This document shows, in pieces, positions 47,493 through 56,984 of a stretch of DNA of 64,000 nt. Within the stretch, counting starts at the first letter, position 1. Every line of letters starts with the position of its first letter. The stretch lies in contig CAVYGM010000008.1 of NCBI GenBank assembly GCA_963768025.1, positions 40,284 through 104,283 of the forward strand, written 5' to 3'. Both the position numbers and the translations under genes were made by a program. The notes below the pieces were generated by a model. The model did not search any database. It had not been told where the DNA came from and saw only the letters and a program-made list of their open reading frames with translations. The stretch comes from CAVYGM01 sp963768025 (GTDB lineage Bacteria > Bacteroidota > Bacteroidia > Cytophagales > Spirosomataceae).

Positions 47493-48809
47493 TTAGAACA
47501 CGGCTTTCCAGACGTCATTGAATATAGCGAAAGCCATCAATCCCAGCAGGAGCACCATCCCTACTTTCTGGGCGTTTTCCAGGAAGGTATCCGAAGGCTT
47601 GCGACCCGACACCATTTCGTAGAGCAGAATGACCGAATGGCCACCGTCCAGCGCCGGAATCGGCAGGGCGTTCATGAAGGCCAGCACCATAGAAAGCAGT
47701 CCCGTCAGGAACCAGAACCGGCCCCAGTCCCACACCCCGCCAAACATCCGGGCAATGCCAATGGGGCCGCTGAGGGCCTTAGAGGCCGAAACCTCGCCCC
47801 GGAATATTTTACCAAATCCTTTGATGTTGTTGTAGACCACCCCGAAGGCATCTTTGGTACCCACCACAGCCGCTTCGGGGAGGGTGTAGTTGACGATGGT
47901 ATAGTTCAGCTCACTTTTGGGATAAAATCCGATGGTACCCTCCGGCGTAATCTCAACCGGAATGGATACATCCGCGTTGTTGCGCGTGATGGCAAAAGTG
48001 GCCGTCTTCCCTTTAAGTGAATCCAGTGACTGCTGCAATTGGGAGAAAAAGGCAATGGGTTTGCCATTGACCGCGGTGATGCGGTCGCCGGTTTGGATGC
48101 CTGCTTTTTGGGCCGGTAGCCCCGGTACTAGTTCTCCGACGGTGAAAGGCTCGGCCGGACGGATGAAATTGCCCCGCTGCTCGGGTTCGGAAAGTTTTTC
48201 GATAAAACTGTTGGGAATGGCTACGTCCAAACGCTTGCCGTTGCGGTCTACGGTGTAGTAGCTATTGCTACCCAGAAATACCTCTGAACTGATAGCCTCG
48301 TCGAAGTTGGTAAAATCCTTGCCGTTAATCTCTAAAATCTTATCTCCGGTTTCTAGTCCTATTTCCTGCGCCAGTTCTCCGGCTACGATTCCGTACCGAT
48401 TCACCTCTTCTTTGGAAAGAAAACGATCGCCGTTTTTGTACGCTATGGCAATAAAAATCAGAATTCCGACCACCACATTTACGAAAATCCCCCCCAGCAT
48501 TACCACCAGGCGTTGCCAGGCGGGCTTGGACCGGAATTCGTACGGCTGTGGCTCTTGACTCATCTGATCAGTATCCATGGATTCGTCTATCATCCCGGAT
48601 ATTTTCACAAACCCGCCCAGAGGAATGGCTCCGATACCGTACTCGGTTTCGCCTCTTTGAATACTCCAAATGCGGGGAGGAAAACCGATGAAGTACTTCT
48701 CCACCCGCATCCCGAACATTTTGGCGGCCACCAAATGCCCCAGCTCGTGTAAACCTACTAAAATGGACAGCCCCAGAATGAGTTGTCCGGCCATTATTAC
48801 TATTTCCAT
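47493..48809 (-). CDS. rseP: Site-2 zinc metalloprotease RseP
   Basis: A 438-residue intramembrane protease that cleaves anti-sigma factors and leftover signal peptides. Zinc ligands are in VGLHELGHLVAAKMF (HExxH) near the N-terminus and LDGGHSVIL (third ligand Asp) in the last quarter. Two PDZ domains lie between (GIVAGELAQEIGLETGDKI and VGELVPGLPAQKAGIQTGDRI). Membrane helices flank the active-site motifs. No sigma/anti-sigma gene pair is adjacent. Confidence 0.95.
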   Translation of the reverse strand: MEIVIMAGQLILGLSILVGLHELGHLVAAKMFGMRVEKYFIGFPPRIWSIQRGETEYGIGAIPLGGFVKISGMIDESMDTDQMSQEPQPYEFRSKPAWQRLVVMLGGIFVNVVVGILIFIAIAYKNGDRFLSKEEVNRYGIVAGELAQEIGLETGDKILEINGKDFTNFDEAISSEVFLGSNSYYTVDRNGKRLDVAIPNSFIEKLSEPEQRGNFIRPAEPFTVGELVPGLPAQKAGIQTGDRITAVNGKPIAFFSQLQQSLDSLKGKTATFAITRNNADVSIPVEITPEGTIGFYPKSELNYTIVNYTLPEAAVVGTKDAFGVVYNNIKGFGKIFRGEVSASKALSGPIGIARMFGGVWDWGRFWFLTGLLSMVLAFMNALPIPALDGGHSVILLYEMVSGRKPSDTFLENAQKVGMVLLLGLMAFAIFNDVWKAVF

Positions 48810-48881
48810 GTATGCTGCTATCCTGACTAAAATGGGCCTGAGCCCGTGAATACTTTTTTCTTTTTATATCCTAACAAACTG

Positions 48882-48889
48882 CAAAGTTA
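48882..48889 (-). promoter_or_regulatory. -7 element upstream of rseP
   Basis: TAACTTTG on the minus strand fits TAnnTTTG, 73 bases upstream of the rseP start. No convincing -33 element at 17-23 bases. Confidence 0.4.
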
Positions 48890-49034
48890 CGCAAAAGGTG
48901 TCGCTTATCCCGTCATCTTTTTCATTTCGCACTCTATGGCGTTTTGATAAGGATAAAAGTCTAGCAGTAACGCCGGGGCTGGCAAATGATTGCAGGATTT
49001 GGCCAGATTTTAGTAGCCGGTTGCGATAAGGTAC

Positions 49035-49688
49035 TCATCGATCAATCCAAATTTCCAGCTGCCCCAGGGGTACCTTACCCTTGGCAATGTAGGTGACCGG
49101 CAATTGCCCGGCCGAATACGCAATCTTATTTGAATCCAATGTTTTCAGAACGAGCCCTTGCATGAACTCGGCCATGCCTTTATCCTCCTTGTGAAAGTAC
49201 CTCACTGACCTATCGGATTTCTTAAGGTCACTCATGTGTTCGATGGCGGGCACGAGGGCCCCTTTATCCTTCAAGGCCTGACGGATGAGCTCCGATACCC
49301 GGCTCCCCCGACGGTCCTGAATGTAAACAATGTACCCAAAGCATGTTTCCCAGGTGTCAGCGTTGGAAGGCTGTACGGCACTATAATCTCTTGGCCTATT
49401 GGAATATGTAGGGGATACCGTAGCGGGCGCGTTTTCTTTAAGGTACTGCTCGCGGAAGCCGCTCAGGAGGTTTTTTAGACCGGTAATACTGTCGTTTTGG
49501 ATCTCCAACTGGGTTTTGGAAGCTTCCAAGTTTTTGTTGCTCTCCCTCAACTGAAAGTACAGGTACACCGTAACCACAATAAAGAGGATCGCCAGAATCA
49601 GCGCGAATACGCTCTGCTTTCGGAGGGAGGTCACTTCCTTTAAAAGCTCTCTTTTGGCTTCTTCGGAATTGTCAAATGCTTCCACCAT
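49035..49688 (-). CDS. Membrane-anchored protein with LytR_C-like tail, last gene of the gasdermin-like operon
   Basis: A 217-residue protein. Residues 1-26 are charged and cytoplasmic, followed by one transmembrane helix (SVFALILAILFIVVTVYLYF). A coiled-coil-like segment (LEASKTQLEIQNDSITGLKN) and a disordered Ser/Pro/Asn linker come next. The C-terminal 100 residues (GYIVYIQDRRGSRVSELIRQ through SVRYFHKEDKGMAEFMQGL) have the strand-helix-strand spacing I recall from the LytR/CpsA/Psr C-terminal domain, a small ligand- or wall-binding module. The similarity is by eye only. Its start is 14 bases after the CHAT gene stop. A sensor or anchor role at the membrane is my inference. Confidence 0.7.
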   Translation of the reverse strand: MVEAFDNSEEAKRELLKEVTSLRKQSVFALILAILFIVVTVYLYFQLRESNKNLEASKTQLEIQNDSITGLKNLLSGFREQYLKENAPATVSPTYSNRPRDYSAVQPSNADTWETCFGYIVYIQDRRGSRVSELIRQALKDKGALVPAIEHMSDLKKSDRSVRYFHKEDKGMAEFMQGLVLKTLDSNKIAYSAGQLPVTYIAKGKVPLGQLEIWIDR

Positions 49689-49702
49689 AGTCGTATCGGT
49701 TT

Positions 49703-50663
49703 TCAGGAGAAAAGGCTCGTTTTTCGGATCGTGGCCACATCGAGCAATTCGTGATTCAGTTCCAGGGTTTTGTACCGCTGCTGGTTCTTAAGGAAATAGT
49801 ACGCCAGGGCAATGGAGAACAGTCCGAATACGGCAAACTGAATGTCTTTCTGCACGAACACAAAAAAGATCACGATGCATATCCCCAAGAGCATCAGCAC
49901 CGTGATGGCGACACTCATCACTTTTTCCAGCAGCGAATCGCCTACCACCACGTCCTTGCGGGTGGGGGTCACGTAGGTGATTTTCCACCAATCCTGCCGG
50001 TCCAGTTCCTGCTCGTATTTTTTATCCCTGACGTACAACTCCCAGCGGTCGCGGTCATCTTCCTGGCCGGTCACCAGCCCGCGCCAGATGATGGGCGTCG
50101 TGGCCAGGGAATCCAGATCGGAATGCTTTCGTTTCATTTCGTTCAAAGCGTGCTCGAAGGCACCCCGGATGGTATAATCGCGGGTACTGAGGGCTCGGTA
50201 AAACGTATCGGCAAATTCCATGGCAATGCCATCGCTGACTTTCCCCTTGGTCGCGATCACGATTTTGACATTGTTATCAAACAGCAACTTCACCTGATCG
50301 TAGGTAGCGCAGCCGTTCAGCACCACCAGTTTGAGGTTTTGGGCCTCACCCAGTAGCCCGGCGAGCCCGCGGGCATTGCTGGCCCCGTCCTTAAACAGCA
50401 GGTGCTGACTCATGGCGTGGCCGCTAAAATGGAAGAGAATGATGCGGTTTTTGTAATTGCGAATATCCTCCGCCACCTTATCGCCATCGGCGCTGCCCCG
50501 GGCCGGAAAATCCACCGCAATGTACCGATCCGAACCCGCCTGAATCTGGGCTTGCTCCCAGGCTTCGGCAATGGATTCGTATTCGTCTTCCAGAGAATTG
50601 GAGATAATCCTTCTCCGCGTCTCCGCTTTGGGAAAAGTACGATAGTACGACGGGTCGGTACAT
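49703..50663 (-). CDS. CHAT-domain (caspase-like) protease with C-terminal membrane helices, one frameshift
   Basis: A clan CD cysteine protease of about 320 residues. The start at 50663 gives MYRPVVLSYFSQSGDAEKDY. An extra base near 50604 breaks the frame, which resumes as NSLEDEYESIAEAWEQAQ and IAVDFPARG. The catalytic His is in ILFHFSGHA (about residue 82) and the Cys in VVLNGCATYDQV (about 118), the CHAT arrangement. The C-terminal third has a pair of transmembrane helices (VAITVLMLLGICIVIFFVF and FAVFGLFSIALAYYF), so the protease faces the cytoplasm. CHAT proteases such as TPR-CHAT of type III-E CRISPR act on specific protein targets. Here it lies 31 bases after the gasdermin-like gene and is a possible processing or sensing protease. 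Confidence 0.8.
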
Positions 50664-50694
50664 GGCGGTGAGTATCTAGATTCGTCTGTTTTGC

Positions 50695-51528
50695 TCAGTC
50701 CCAGCTCAGGAGGCCGGGCTCAAATTCGTCTTCATCCAGCGTAGCCGGTACGGGTGCGGCGGGTAGCTCTTCCACTGATTCTAACCCACGGGTTTTAGGG
50801 TTTACTTCTTCCATGAGCGCAATGGCGCCCGTGGTGGGGTCAAACTCTATCCGCACACAGGAAAAAGCAAAAGTGAGAGGACTGTCGCCTTCAAATGTGA
50901 TATTGTTTTTGAAACTCGACTTCACTCTTACATCCAGCTTGGCGTCGGCAACGAATTGTTGAATGGCCGGAACGCCCGCCTCGAAGGCATCCTCACGCCC
51001 CGATTCCAGATTGACCCCAAAGCTATTGCTAACAATTGCATCGGATATGAGCAGAAAGGTAGAAGCTTCCTCTCCCATGAAAATTTTGACCGCCGGATGC
51101 GTCAGATCGAGGCGGTTAGTTTTTAGTTGCAGGCCCAGTTTGCCCAGGTCCACCCACCGCCGCTGCACCCGATTGAAAGAAAAGGAAATTTCTTTCGCGC
51201 CTTTCAGGGCGACGCCCACCGCGGCGGGGGATATTTTTAAGCCTTCCAGAAGTCCTTCCAGGATGCTCAAACCTACGTCTATATCGATACTTTTGGTGCG
51301 TTCGAGCGCCACATCTGCGACGGCATCGGTATTGAAATCCATGACAAAAGCCCCCGGATTTTCCAGCAAGAAGCTGAGGTCACCCCGGAACTGGATATTA
51401 TTGTCTTTGTGGGCTACCACTACGAGCGGCTGCACGCGCGCCTCGGGTACCCGCAGTGGCGTTGCCTTGAACATTTCGCGCAGCAGGGTAGTGGTGTCGT
51501 TTTTGCAGATTCTGAATCGAAAGGCCAT
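50695..51528 (-). CDS. Candidate bacterial gasdermin
   Basis: A 277-residue protein without signal peptide, frame intact. Its layout agrees with what I recall of bacterial gasdermins. There is an N-terminal Cys near the start (MAFRFRICK, Cys8; this class is palmitoylated there). A VPEARVQPLVVVAH opening and a FRGDLSFLLENPGA segment follow. Amphipathic strands and helices include SILEGLLEGLKI, ALKGAKEISFSFNRVQRR and FLLISDAIVSNSF. A late ITFEGDSPLTFAFSCVRIEF strand pair is followed by a separate acidic tail (about residues 235-277) that could be the inhibitory peptide. Arg247 in NPKTRGLES is a candidate protease site. It sits between a caspase fusion and a CHAT protease, the known gasdermin context. 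No search was possible. Alternatives are an unrelated beta-rich operon protein. Confidence 0.6.
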   Translation of the reverse strand: MAFRFRICKNDTTTLLREMFKATPLRVPEARVQPLVVVAHKDNNIQFRGDLSFLLENPGAFVMDFNTDAVADVALERTKSIDIDVGLSILEGLLEGLKISPAAVGVALKGAKEISFSFNRVQRRWVDLGKLGLQLKTNRLDLTHPAVKIFMGEEASTFLLISDAIVSNSFGVNLESGREDAFEAGVPAIQQFVADAKLDVRVKSSFKNNITFEGDSPLTFAFSCVRIEFDPTTGAIALMEEVNPKTRGLESVEELPAAPVPATLDEDEFEPGLLSWD

Positions 51529-51561
51529 AGGGGGTAGGGAAGCTAGGTTGAGAAAAAGTTG

Positions 51562-54500
51562 TTATTGACGTATTTGCTGTTGAGCCCGTACTCGCTCAAT
51601 CTCCTTGATAAACTTATTTCCCACCAATTGGTATCCCTCGTCGGTCGGGTGAATCTCGTCAAACCAGGAGTTGCGGTCTACCAGCCCACGGGTATCTACG
51701 AAAGTGACCTTGTTTTTGTATTTTTCATTTTTATCCAGTTTTCCTACCAAACCCTCTAACCTTTTTGCAAATTCATCCAGAATGAAGTGGATCAGTTCCT
51801 CCCGCTTGGCCTGGGGTTTGATCCCCTTTGCGATCATGTGCTTGCCGCTCCAGCTCTGCTTCTTTGGGGTCACCTCTGTATCTACGGGAATAATAAAGTC
51901 GTAGCAGTGCATCATGATGTGCAGGTCTTCATAACGGTCCAGCAATTCGGTGAACATTTCTTCGTACTGCTCGGATAGGGTGGTCATTGTCTCGAAGAAC
52001 TTCTCATTCAGGTAGCGCTTGGGCGTGGTATCGCCGGTATCCGGGGTTTCGCGCAGGAAAAACTTAAATTCATCGCCTAGTACGTCGTTGCCGCCGCCGC
52101 TTACCAGAAATAGCTTGGCTTTCTCCTCGCCAATGGCATCCAGGTATTCTTTTTTCTTGATATAATTGGCCAGCGTATCCCCGGCCTCGGCGAAGCTGCG
52201 AATGGCGTAGGCTTTATACAGCTGATCAATAGTGTCCTGCAACAGGATCGGGTACTGAAACCAGGAGTCGCCCTCGGCCACGATGCGGAAGCGGTCAGGA
52301 TCATTTTTCAGGATATTGTAGCGTCGGCGGCGGATAGCCGTTTCGATCCTATTGCCCAGAAATAGTTTCAGGTCATCCAGCAGACCTTTTTCGTCTTCGG
52401 GTACTACGATTCCTTCTTTCAGTTTCCAAATGGTAGGCTGACCGGTCTTTTCATCCGATACTACATCATAATAGAGGCCAGCCGCATAGTAGGCGGTTTC
52501 GTCCCAGTCGAGGAGGGCCTTTAAGGTAGAGGCCGGGATCTGGTTGTAAACCGGATTTTTGAAGACTAAATTGAGGGTTTGGGTACCCCAGCCGGAGAAT
52601 TCGACAGGTTCTTCTTCTGTATCCAAATTCTCTGGTTCCATTATCCAGACCTTTGCGTTATCTCTATCCCCCGAGGTCAAAGGCTTGGGTAATTCTTCCA
52701 ACGTCAGGGCTTCGGCTACAAACTCTTCGGTACTTATGATGAATTTCAGTGCTTCTACGGTTTGGGGCCAGTTGTATTCTCGTTCTACGTCACCCATTTT
52801 AAGGTTGATCCGGTCTTTGCCATCATGGGGCCCAGAAAAACGGATTTTCCAGGCTGCAACAGTTTTACCCGCTCTGGAAGGAAATCCAGAAAGCACTGAA
52901 ACTCCTTGCTGAGATAGGCAGCGCAGAAATACAGATCCTGCGCGGTGGTATTGGTAACTTTGATCTGAATGGTACCCTTCCAGTCGTTTCCAACTTTTTC
53001 GTAATCCAGTTCGGCGGTACCGTTGGCGAGGTTGATGGGTGTAGAAGTACCATCTGCCTTGTATGCGGCTCAACTCGATGGCTAGCGGCTCGGCCGGGAA
53101 GCCTTCGGGTTTATCCTCATTTTGCAGATTTTTGATAAAATGCCAGCGCGATACGTGCTGTAAGGTAGCCACAGTACCTGACGTATCTTTAGTACCATCG
53201 TCTTTTACATACAGCATTGGGCGAGTCAGTGGCCGGTAGAGGTCATCGGGCCGGGTGAGGTACATTTCGCCGCTGCGTACGTGCAGGGTATAATCGGCGG
53301 GTTGGGCTTTGCCGGAATCTTTTTCCTCCTTTGCCTTCTCTTTCTTCGCGTCTTTTTCGCCCCCAAAAGAAAAACCACCGCTGGCATTTTTCAGCAGTTC
53401 GTCGGTAAGCTCGCCTACCTCTTTGAGCGTGCCGTCGTGGTTTTCCAGTTTGAGAACCAGTTCCTGTTGCAGGAGTCCAGCCACTTCGGCTTTGTAGGTG
53501 ATATTGCCATCCAGCCCGGTAACGTCGAGCAGGGTGTAGTCTACAAACACACCTCCCGTCGCGCACCTTGGGTGTAAAAGTTTTCGTTGGGTCTTTGGGG
53601 TCATACAGGGTTATTTCGGAACTGGATTTCACACCGTGAATGGCCCCTACGTTCAGTTGCCAGCCCTGTTTGTTATTTTTAGTAGCCTCACAAATCATTT
53701 TCTGCGGATCAATGGTGCGGTTCAGGAAGCCGGCATTCAGCAGCTTTTCGGCGTTGATGGGCAGGTACACGCGGGGTGTTTGCTCAAAGCCCGCCCGCAT
53801 GTACTGCCGGATGCGGCTGCGGAGGGTGTTGTACGATATATTCCCGCCGCTGTCGGTGAGCATTTTGAGCAGGGTTTTGGTAAAAACGCCCTCCTTCGCT
53901 ACTTCCAGCGCCACCTGATCCGACTCGCAGGCGGCCATCTGCACGTGGGCTCCCTGCGGCAGGAAGTCAGCGGGTTTCTTGCCGTTGACCGAGGCTTTTT
54001 TGATGGTACTACTAAACAGGAACTCCTCCCAGGTTCGCATTGGAAAATGCTTTCCGGCCCTGTCGGTGACGCGACGCTCGTTGCGGTCGGGATAGTTGGC
54101 CTCGGTGACGCCGGCGTTGCGGGTGTTATCACCCGAGTGACAGCAGTCAAAGATCGTAACGATGTGGGCTCCCGTTTTCTCCGACAGCTCGTGGATCAGG
54201 AAACGCAGTTCTTTGTCTGTGAGCAGAAACTGGGAAGACTTGGTGGTACCGCCGTCGTGGCACACGATGCATTCCAGGGCCTCGTCGGTTTCGTCCCAGA
54301 TGGGGTCGGCGGTTTCCTGCGTGCCGTGGCCCGAAAAGTAAAACAGGACGGTGTCGTCCTTACCCGCCTGGCTCAGAAAAGTCCGGAAGCCATTGGCTAC
54401 CCCCTCCCGGTTGGCGGCGGCATCGGTCAGTTCCCGGATTTCGGCGCTGTAATCGGTGTTATTTTTGAGGTACCGGCCCACGGCTTTTACGTCGTTTACG

Positions 54501-55552
54501 CAGCCTTGTAGCTTTCGGATCCGGGCATAGTTGTCAATTCCCACCAGTAGGGCGTATGTTTTTTTCTTTGCGGTAGATTTTGCAGGATTCAGTAGATCTT
54601 TATCTTCATAATCATTGGGGTTATAACCTTCGTTGTCGGTAGCTTCTTCTTCGGGCTCGCCCAAATCCCTGCTGGCAGGAAACTGCGCTTCGATTTCTTC
54701 TTCGGAGGTTAGTACGTTTTCTAGGCTACGGGTATCGGTGATACTTTTATTCGAGGCTGGCGTATAGGTATCTGCCTGCACGCCTTCGATCATCGTGTCC
54801 CAGTCGAAGGCCGGGCCGATGTCCCACTTGCCGCTGGGGCGGTAGTTGGCGTGGGTCACGATTCCCTTAAACGAAAGCACTTCATTCGTACCCTCAAACC
54901 GCTTGTCGGGGGACAGAAACTGCCGGGGGATTTTGTAGGTAGCCGTGAGGTACCGGAGCAGAACAATGAGGCTATCGTACTGCTCGGGGGTGTAGGTGGG
55001 GTAAAAACTCTGCTCGCGGTAGGGCGTATCGAGTTTGGTGTAGGCGGCCTTGTTATCCAGGGTACAGTACGTATCCACCGGGCTGACTTCCCCGGTATCC
55101 TTGTTCTTGACGCGGGAATAGATCGTTTCCAGTTTCCCGTCCCTGGGCACCAGAAAACCATAGTTGGATATCTCAATGCCGATGGTAGCCTTGTCCTGCG
55201 CATTGCCCGTCTTGGCGTTGCCTAGCCCCGCACCGATGTGTCCCGACCAGAATCTGGAAGAAAATAGCTGGTAGATGGTCCCGTCGCGGGCAATGACAAA
55301 TGGAACGGATATATGTACGTTCTGCTGTGTAAGGGTTATCATGTCCGAGCGGATATTGCCCGCCGTAAAGTGGAGCACGACGCGTTCTTTGGGGTGAGCG
55401 GTTTGGTAGTAGTAGTTGCTGCGGTTGGGCTTGAACAGTTTACCGTTTAAGGTCAGATCTTCACCGGGAATGGGTACGGAAAATGGTTTGAGTGCGGAGG
55501 CGGCTTCCGTACGGAAACGATCCTCGATCTGGGTAAGGGTATCGAAGCGCAT
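51562..55552 (-). CDS. Amidase_2-caspase-SGNH hydrolase fusion, three frameshifts
   Basis: A multidomain protein of about 1,330 residues with no signal peptide. Residues 40-255 form an N-acetylmuramoyl-L-alanine amidase (amidase_2/PGRP-like) domain with Zn ligands His61 (VLHFTAG), His234 (VTHANYRPSGKWD) and Asp244. After a linker, residues 330-600 are a caspase/metacaspase domain (KKKTYALLVGIDNYA) with His409 (FYFSGHGTQ) and Cys471 (IFDCCHSGD). A beta-rich middle with a Lys/Glu run follows. The C-terminus is an SGNH/GDSL hydrolase with Ser in AEGDSWFQYP, Asn in SGGGNDVLG and Asp/His in FDEIHPTDEG. Frames break at 53554-53556 (extra G), 53059-53060 (extra A) and 52827-52830 (missing C); repaired, the domains are continuous. 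First gene of the operon, 33 bases ahead of the gasdermin-like gene. Confidence 0.85.
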
Positions 55553-55665
55553 GGGGAAAGTAGGGTTAGGAAGTTCATGTGGGGATTTGGCATAGTAATT
55601 TATGCATAAAGTTTTGTAATATGGCAGGGTGGGGTATCCGTTTTTAGTAAGCGGTAGCTAAGACA

Positions 55666-56826
55666 TCAAACAAGCTCCGGCAGGTAGGTACCCAGAAACC
55701 CCGGCAGATCACACACGATTATTATTTCGCTGATTGGATAGGACTCATTCACCTTTCCAATCACAAAGGCCCGCTTCGCTTTTAAATCTTCTATCGCAAT
55801 CCTGAACCCTTTTTCAATGGCCGGCGCCGTGCTTAGCTTTATTTCGATTGCGGCTTCGACCACGCCGTTCCGTTCGAGCACCAGGTCGCATTCTGCCCCT
55901 TGTTGGGTACGGTAGAAATATGGATGCATGCTCTCCTGCGTGGCGGCAATGATTTGTTCGATCACAAACCCCTCCCACGAGGCCCCTACCTGCGGGTCGT
56001 CCATGAGTTGCGCCATAGTAGCGGTATCTTTGAAGGCATGGAGAATGCCGCTATCGCGCAAATAGATTTTAGGAGATTTGACCAGGCGTTTGGGAATGTT
56101 GACGTAGTAGGGTGCCAGCCGCCGAATGAGGAAGGCGCCTTCCATAAAGTCGAGATAGCGGTTGATGGTAGGCGCGGTCAGCCCCATCGAACGGCCCATA
56201 TTTTCGGCATTCCAAAGATTGGCGTGGGTACTGGCCAGCATCCGCCAGAATCGCTCAATGGTGCTGGCTTCGGCGCTAAGTCCCAGCATTGCCAAGTCCT
56301 TCTCTACGTAAGTACGGATGAAGTTTTTCCGCCAAATAAGGCTGCTGCGCTCCGATCCGGCCAAATATGATAAGGGAAACCCGCCCTGATTCCAGAGCTT
56401 GTTTTCCTCTTCGGGATCTAATTCGGGCAATGTCAGTGGTGTCAGTTCGATATAGCCTATTCTACCGGCTAGTGAGTCGGCGCTTTTTCGGATGAGTACG
56501 GGAGAAGCTGAACCCAGCAATATAAATCGCCCCACTCGGCGATCACGGTCGATGATCCCTCTCAGTTCGGCGAAAAGTTCCGGCATCTGCTGAATTTCGT
56601 CCAGAATTATCAGTTTATCCGGATGGTTTGACAGATACAGGGCTGGATTGGCCAGCTTCTGGCGGTCGGCGGCTATTTCTAAATCTAAATAAAGCGTGTT
56701 CTCTGCTTCCAATAAGCTTTTGGCTAAGGTCGTTTTGCCAACTTGCCGAGGCCCAATGATACCAACCGCCGGAAATATGGTCAGGTATTCCTGCAAAAGG
56801 TTCGAAATATTTCTCTGTATTTCCAT
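55666..56826 (-). CDS. AAA ATPase with DUF4143 domain
   Basis: A 386-residue protein. The N-terminal AAA-14 module has Walker A GPRQVGKTTLAK and Walker B KLIILDEIQQMPELF, followed by LLGSASPVLIRKSADSLAGR. The C-terminal DUF4143 part has YLRDSGILHAFKD and a PD-(D/E)xK-like core (GAECDLVLERNGVVEAAIEIKLS). Such ATPases are widespread mobile-type genes of unclear function. Start taken at 56826. It lies 113 bases upstream of the amidase-caspase gene on the same strand; whether it belongs to that operon is open. Confidence 0.87.
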   Translation of the reverse strand: MEIQRNISNLLQEYLTIFPAVGIIGPRQVGKTTLAKSLLEAENTLYLDLEIAADRQKLANPALYLSNHPDKLIILDEIQQMPELFAELRGIIDRDRRVGRFILLGSASPVLIRKSADSLAGRIGYIELTPLTLPELDPEEENKLWNQGGFPLSYLAGSERSSLIWRKNFIRTYVEKDLAMLGLSAEASTIERFWRMLASTHANLWNAENMGRSMGLTAPTINRYLDFMEGAFLIRRLAPYYVNIPKRLVKSPKIYLRDSGILHAFKDTATMAQLMDDPQVGASWEGFVIEQIIAATQESMHPYFYRTQQGAECDLVLERNGVVEAAIEIKLSTAPAIEKGFRIAIEDLKAKRAFVIGKVNESYPISEIIIVCDLPGFLGTYLPELV

Positions 56827-56897
56827 GAAAATCAAAAATCTGATTTAGGTTTTTCATGGTAAAATTAAAAATAAACACGCAGCATTCACCCACCAAA

Positions 56898-56930
56898 CAA
56901 AAAAACCAGAGGCAAACGCCCCCGGTTTTT
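56898..56930 (-). terminator. Terminator after the beta-helix lipoprotein gene
   Basis: On the minus strand a stem AACCGGGGGC / GCCTCTGGTT (with two G.U pairs) and a GTTT loop is followed by seven T. It separates the receptor-lipoprotein operon from the DUF4143 ATPase gene. Confidence 0.7.
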
Positions 56931-56984
56931 CAACAATCTGACACCAATTTTAAAGTTGTATGTTCTATGTGGGCTTTATAAGCC

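Noticed and set aside
53636..54511. A 291-codon plus-strand frame opposite the caspase domain
   Set aside because: It is the antisense shadow of a strongly conserved caspase and amidase domain, with no family-like sequence of its own.
51562..55552. Ribosomal frameshifting as an explanation for the broken fusion gene
   Set aside because: The breaks lie at unrelated sites, lack slippery heptamers with downstream structures, go in both directions, and similar breaks occur in neighbouring housekeeping-type genes.
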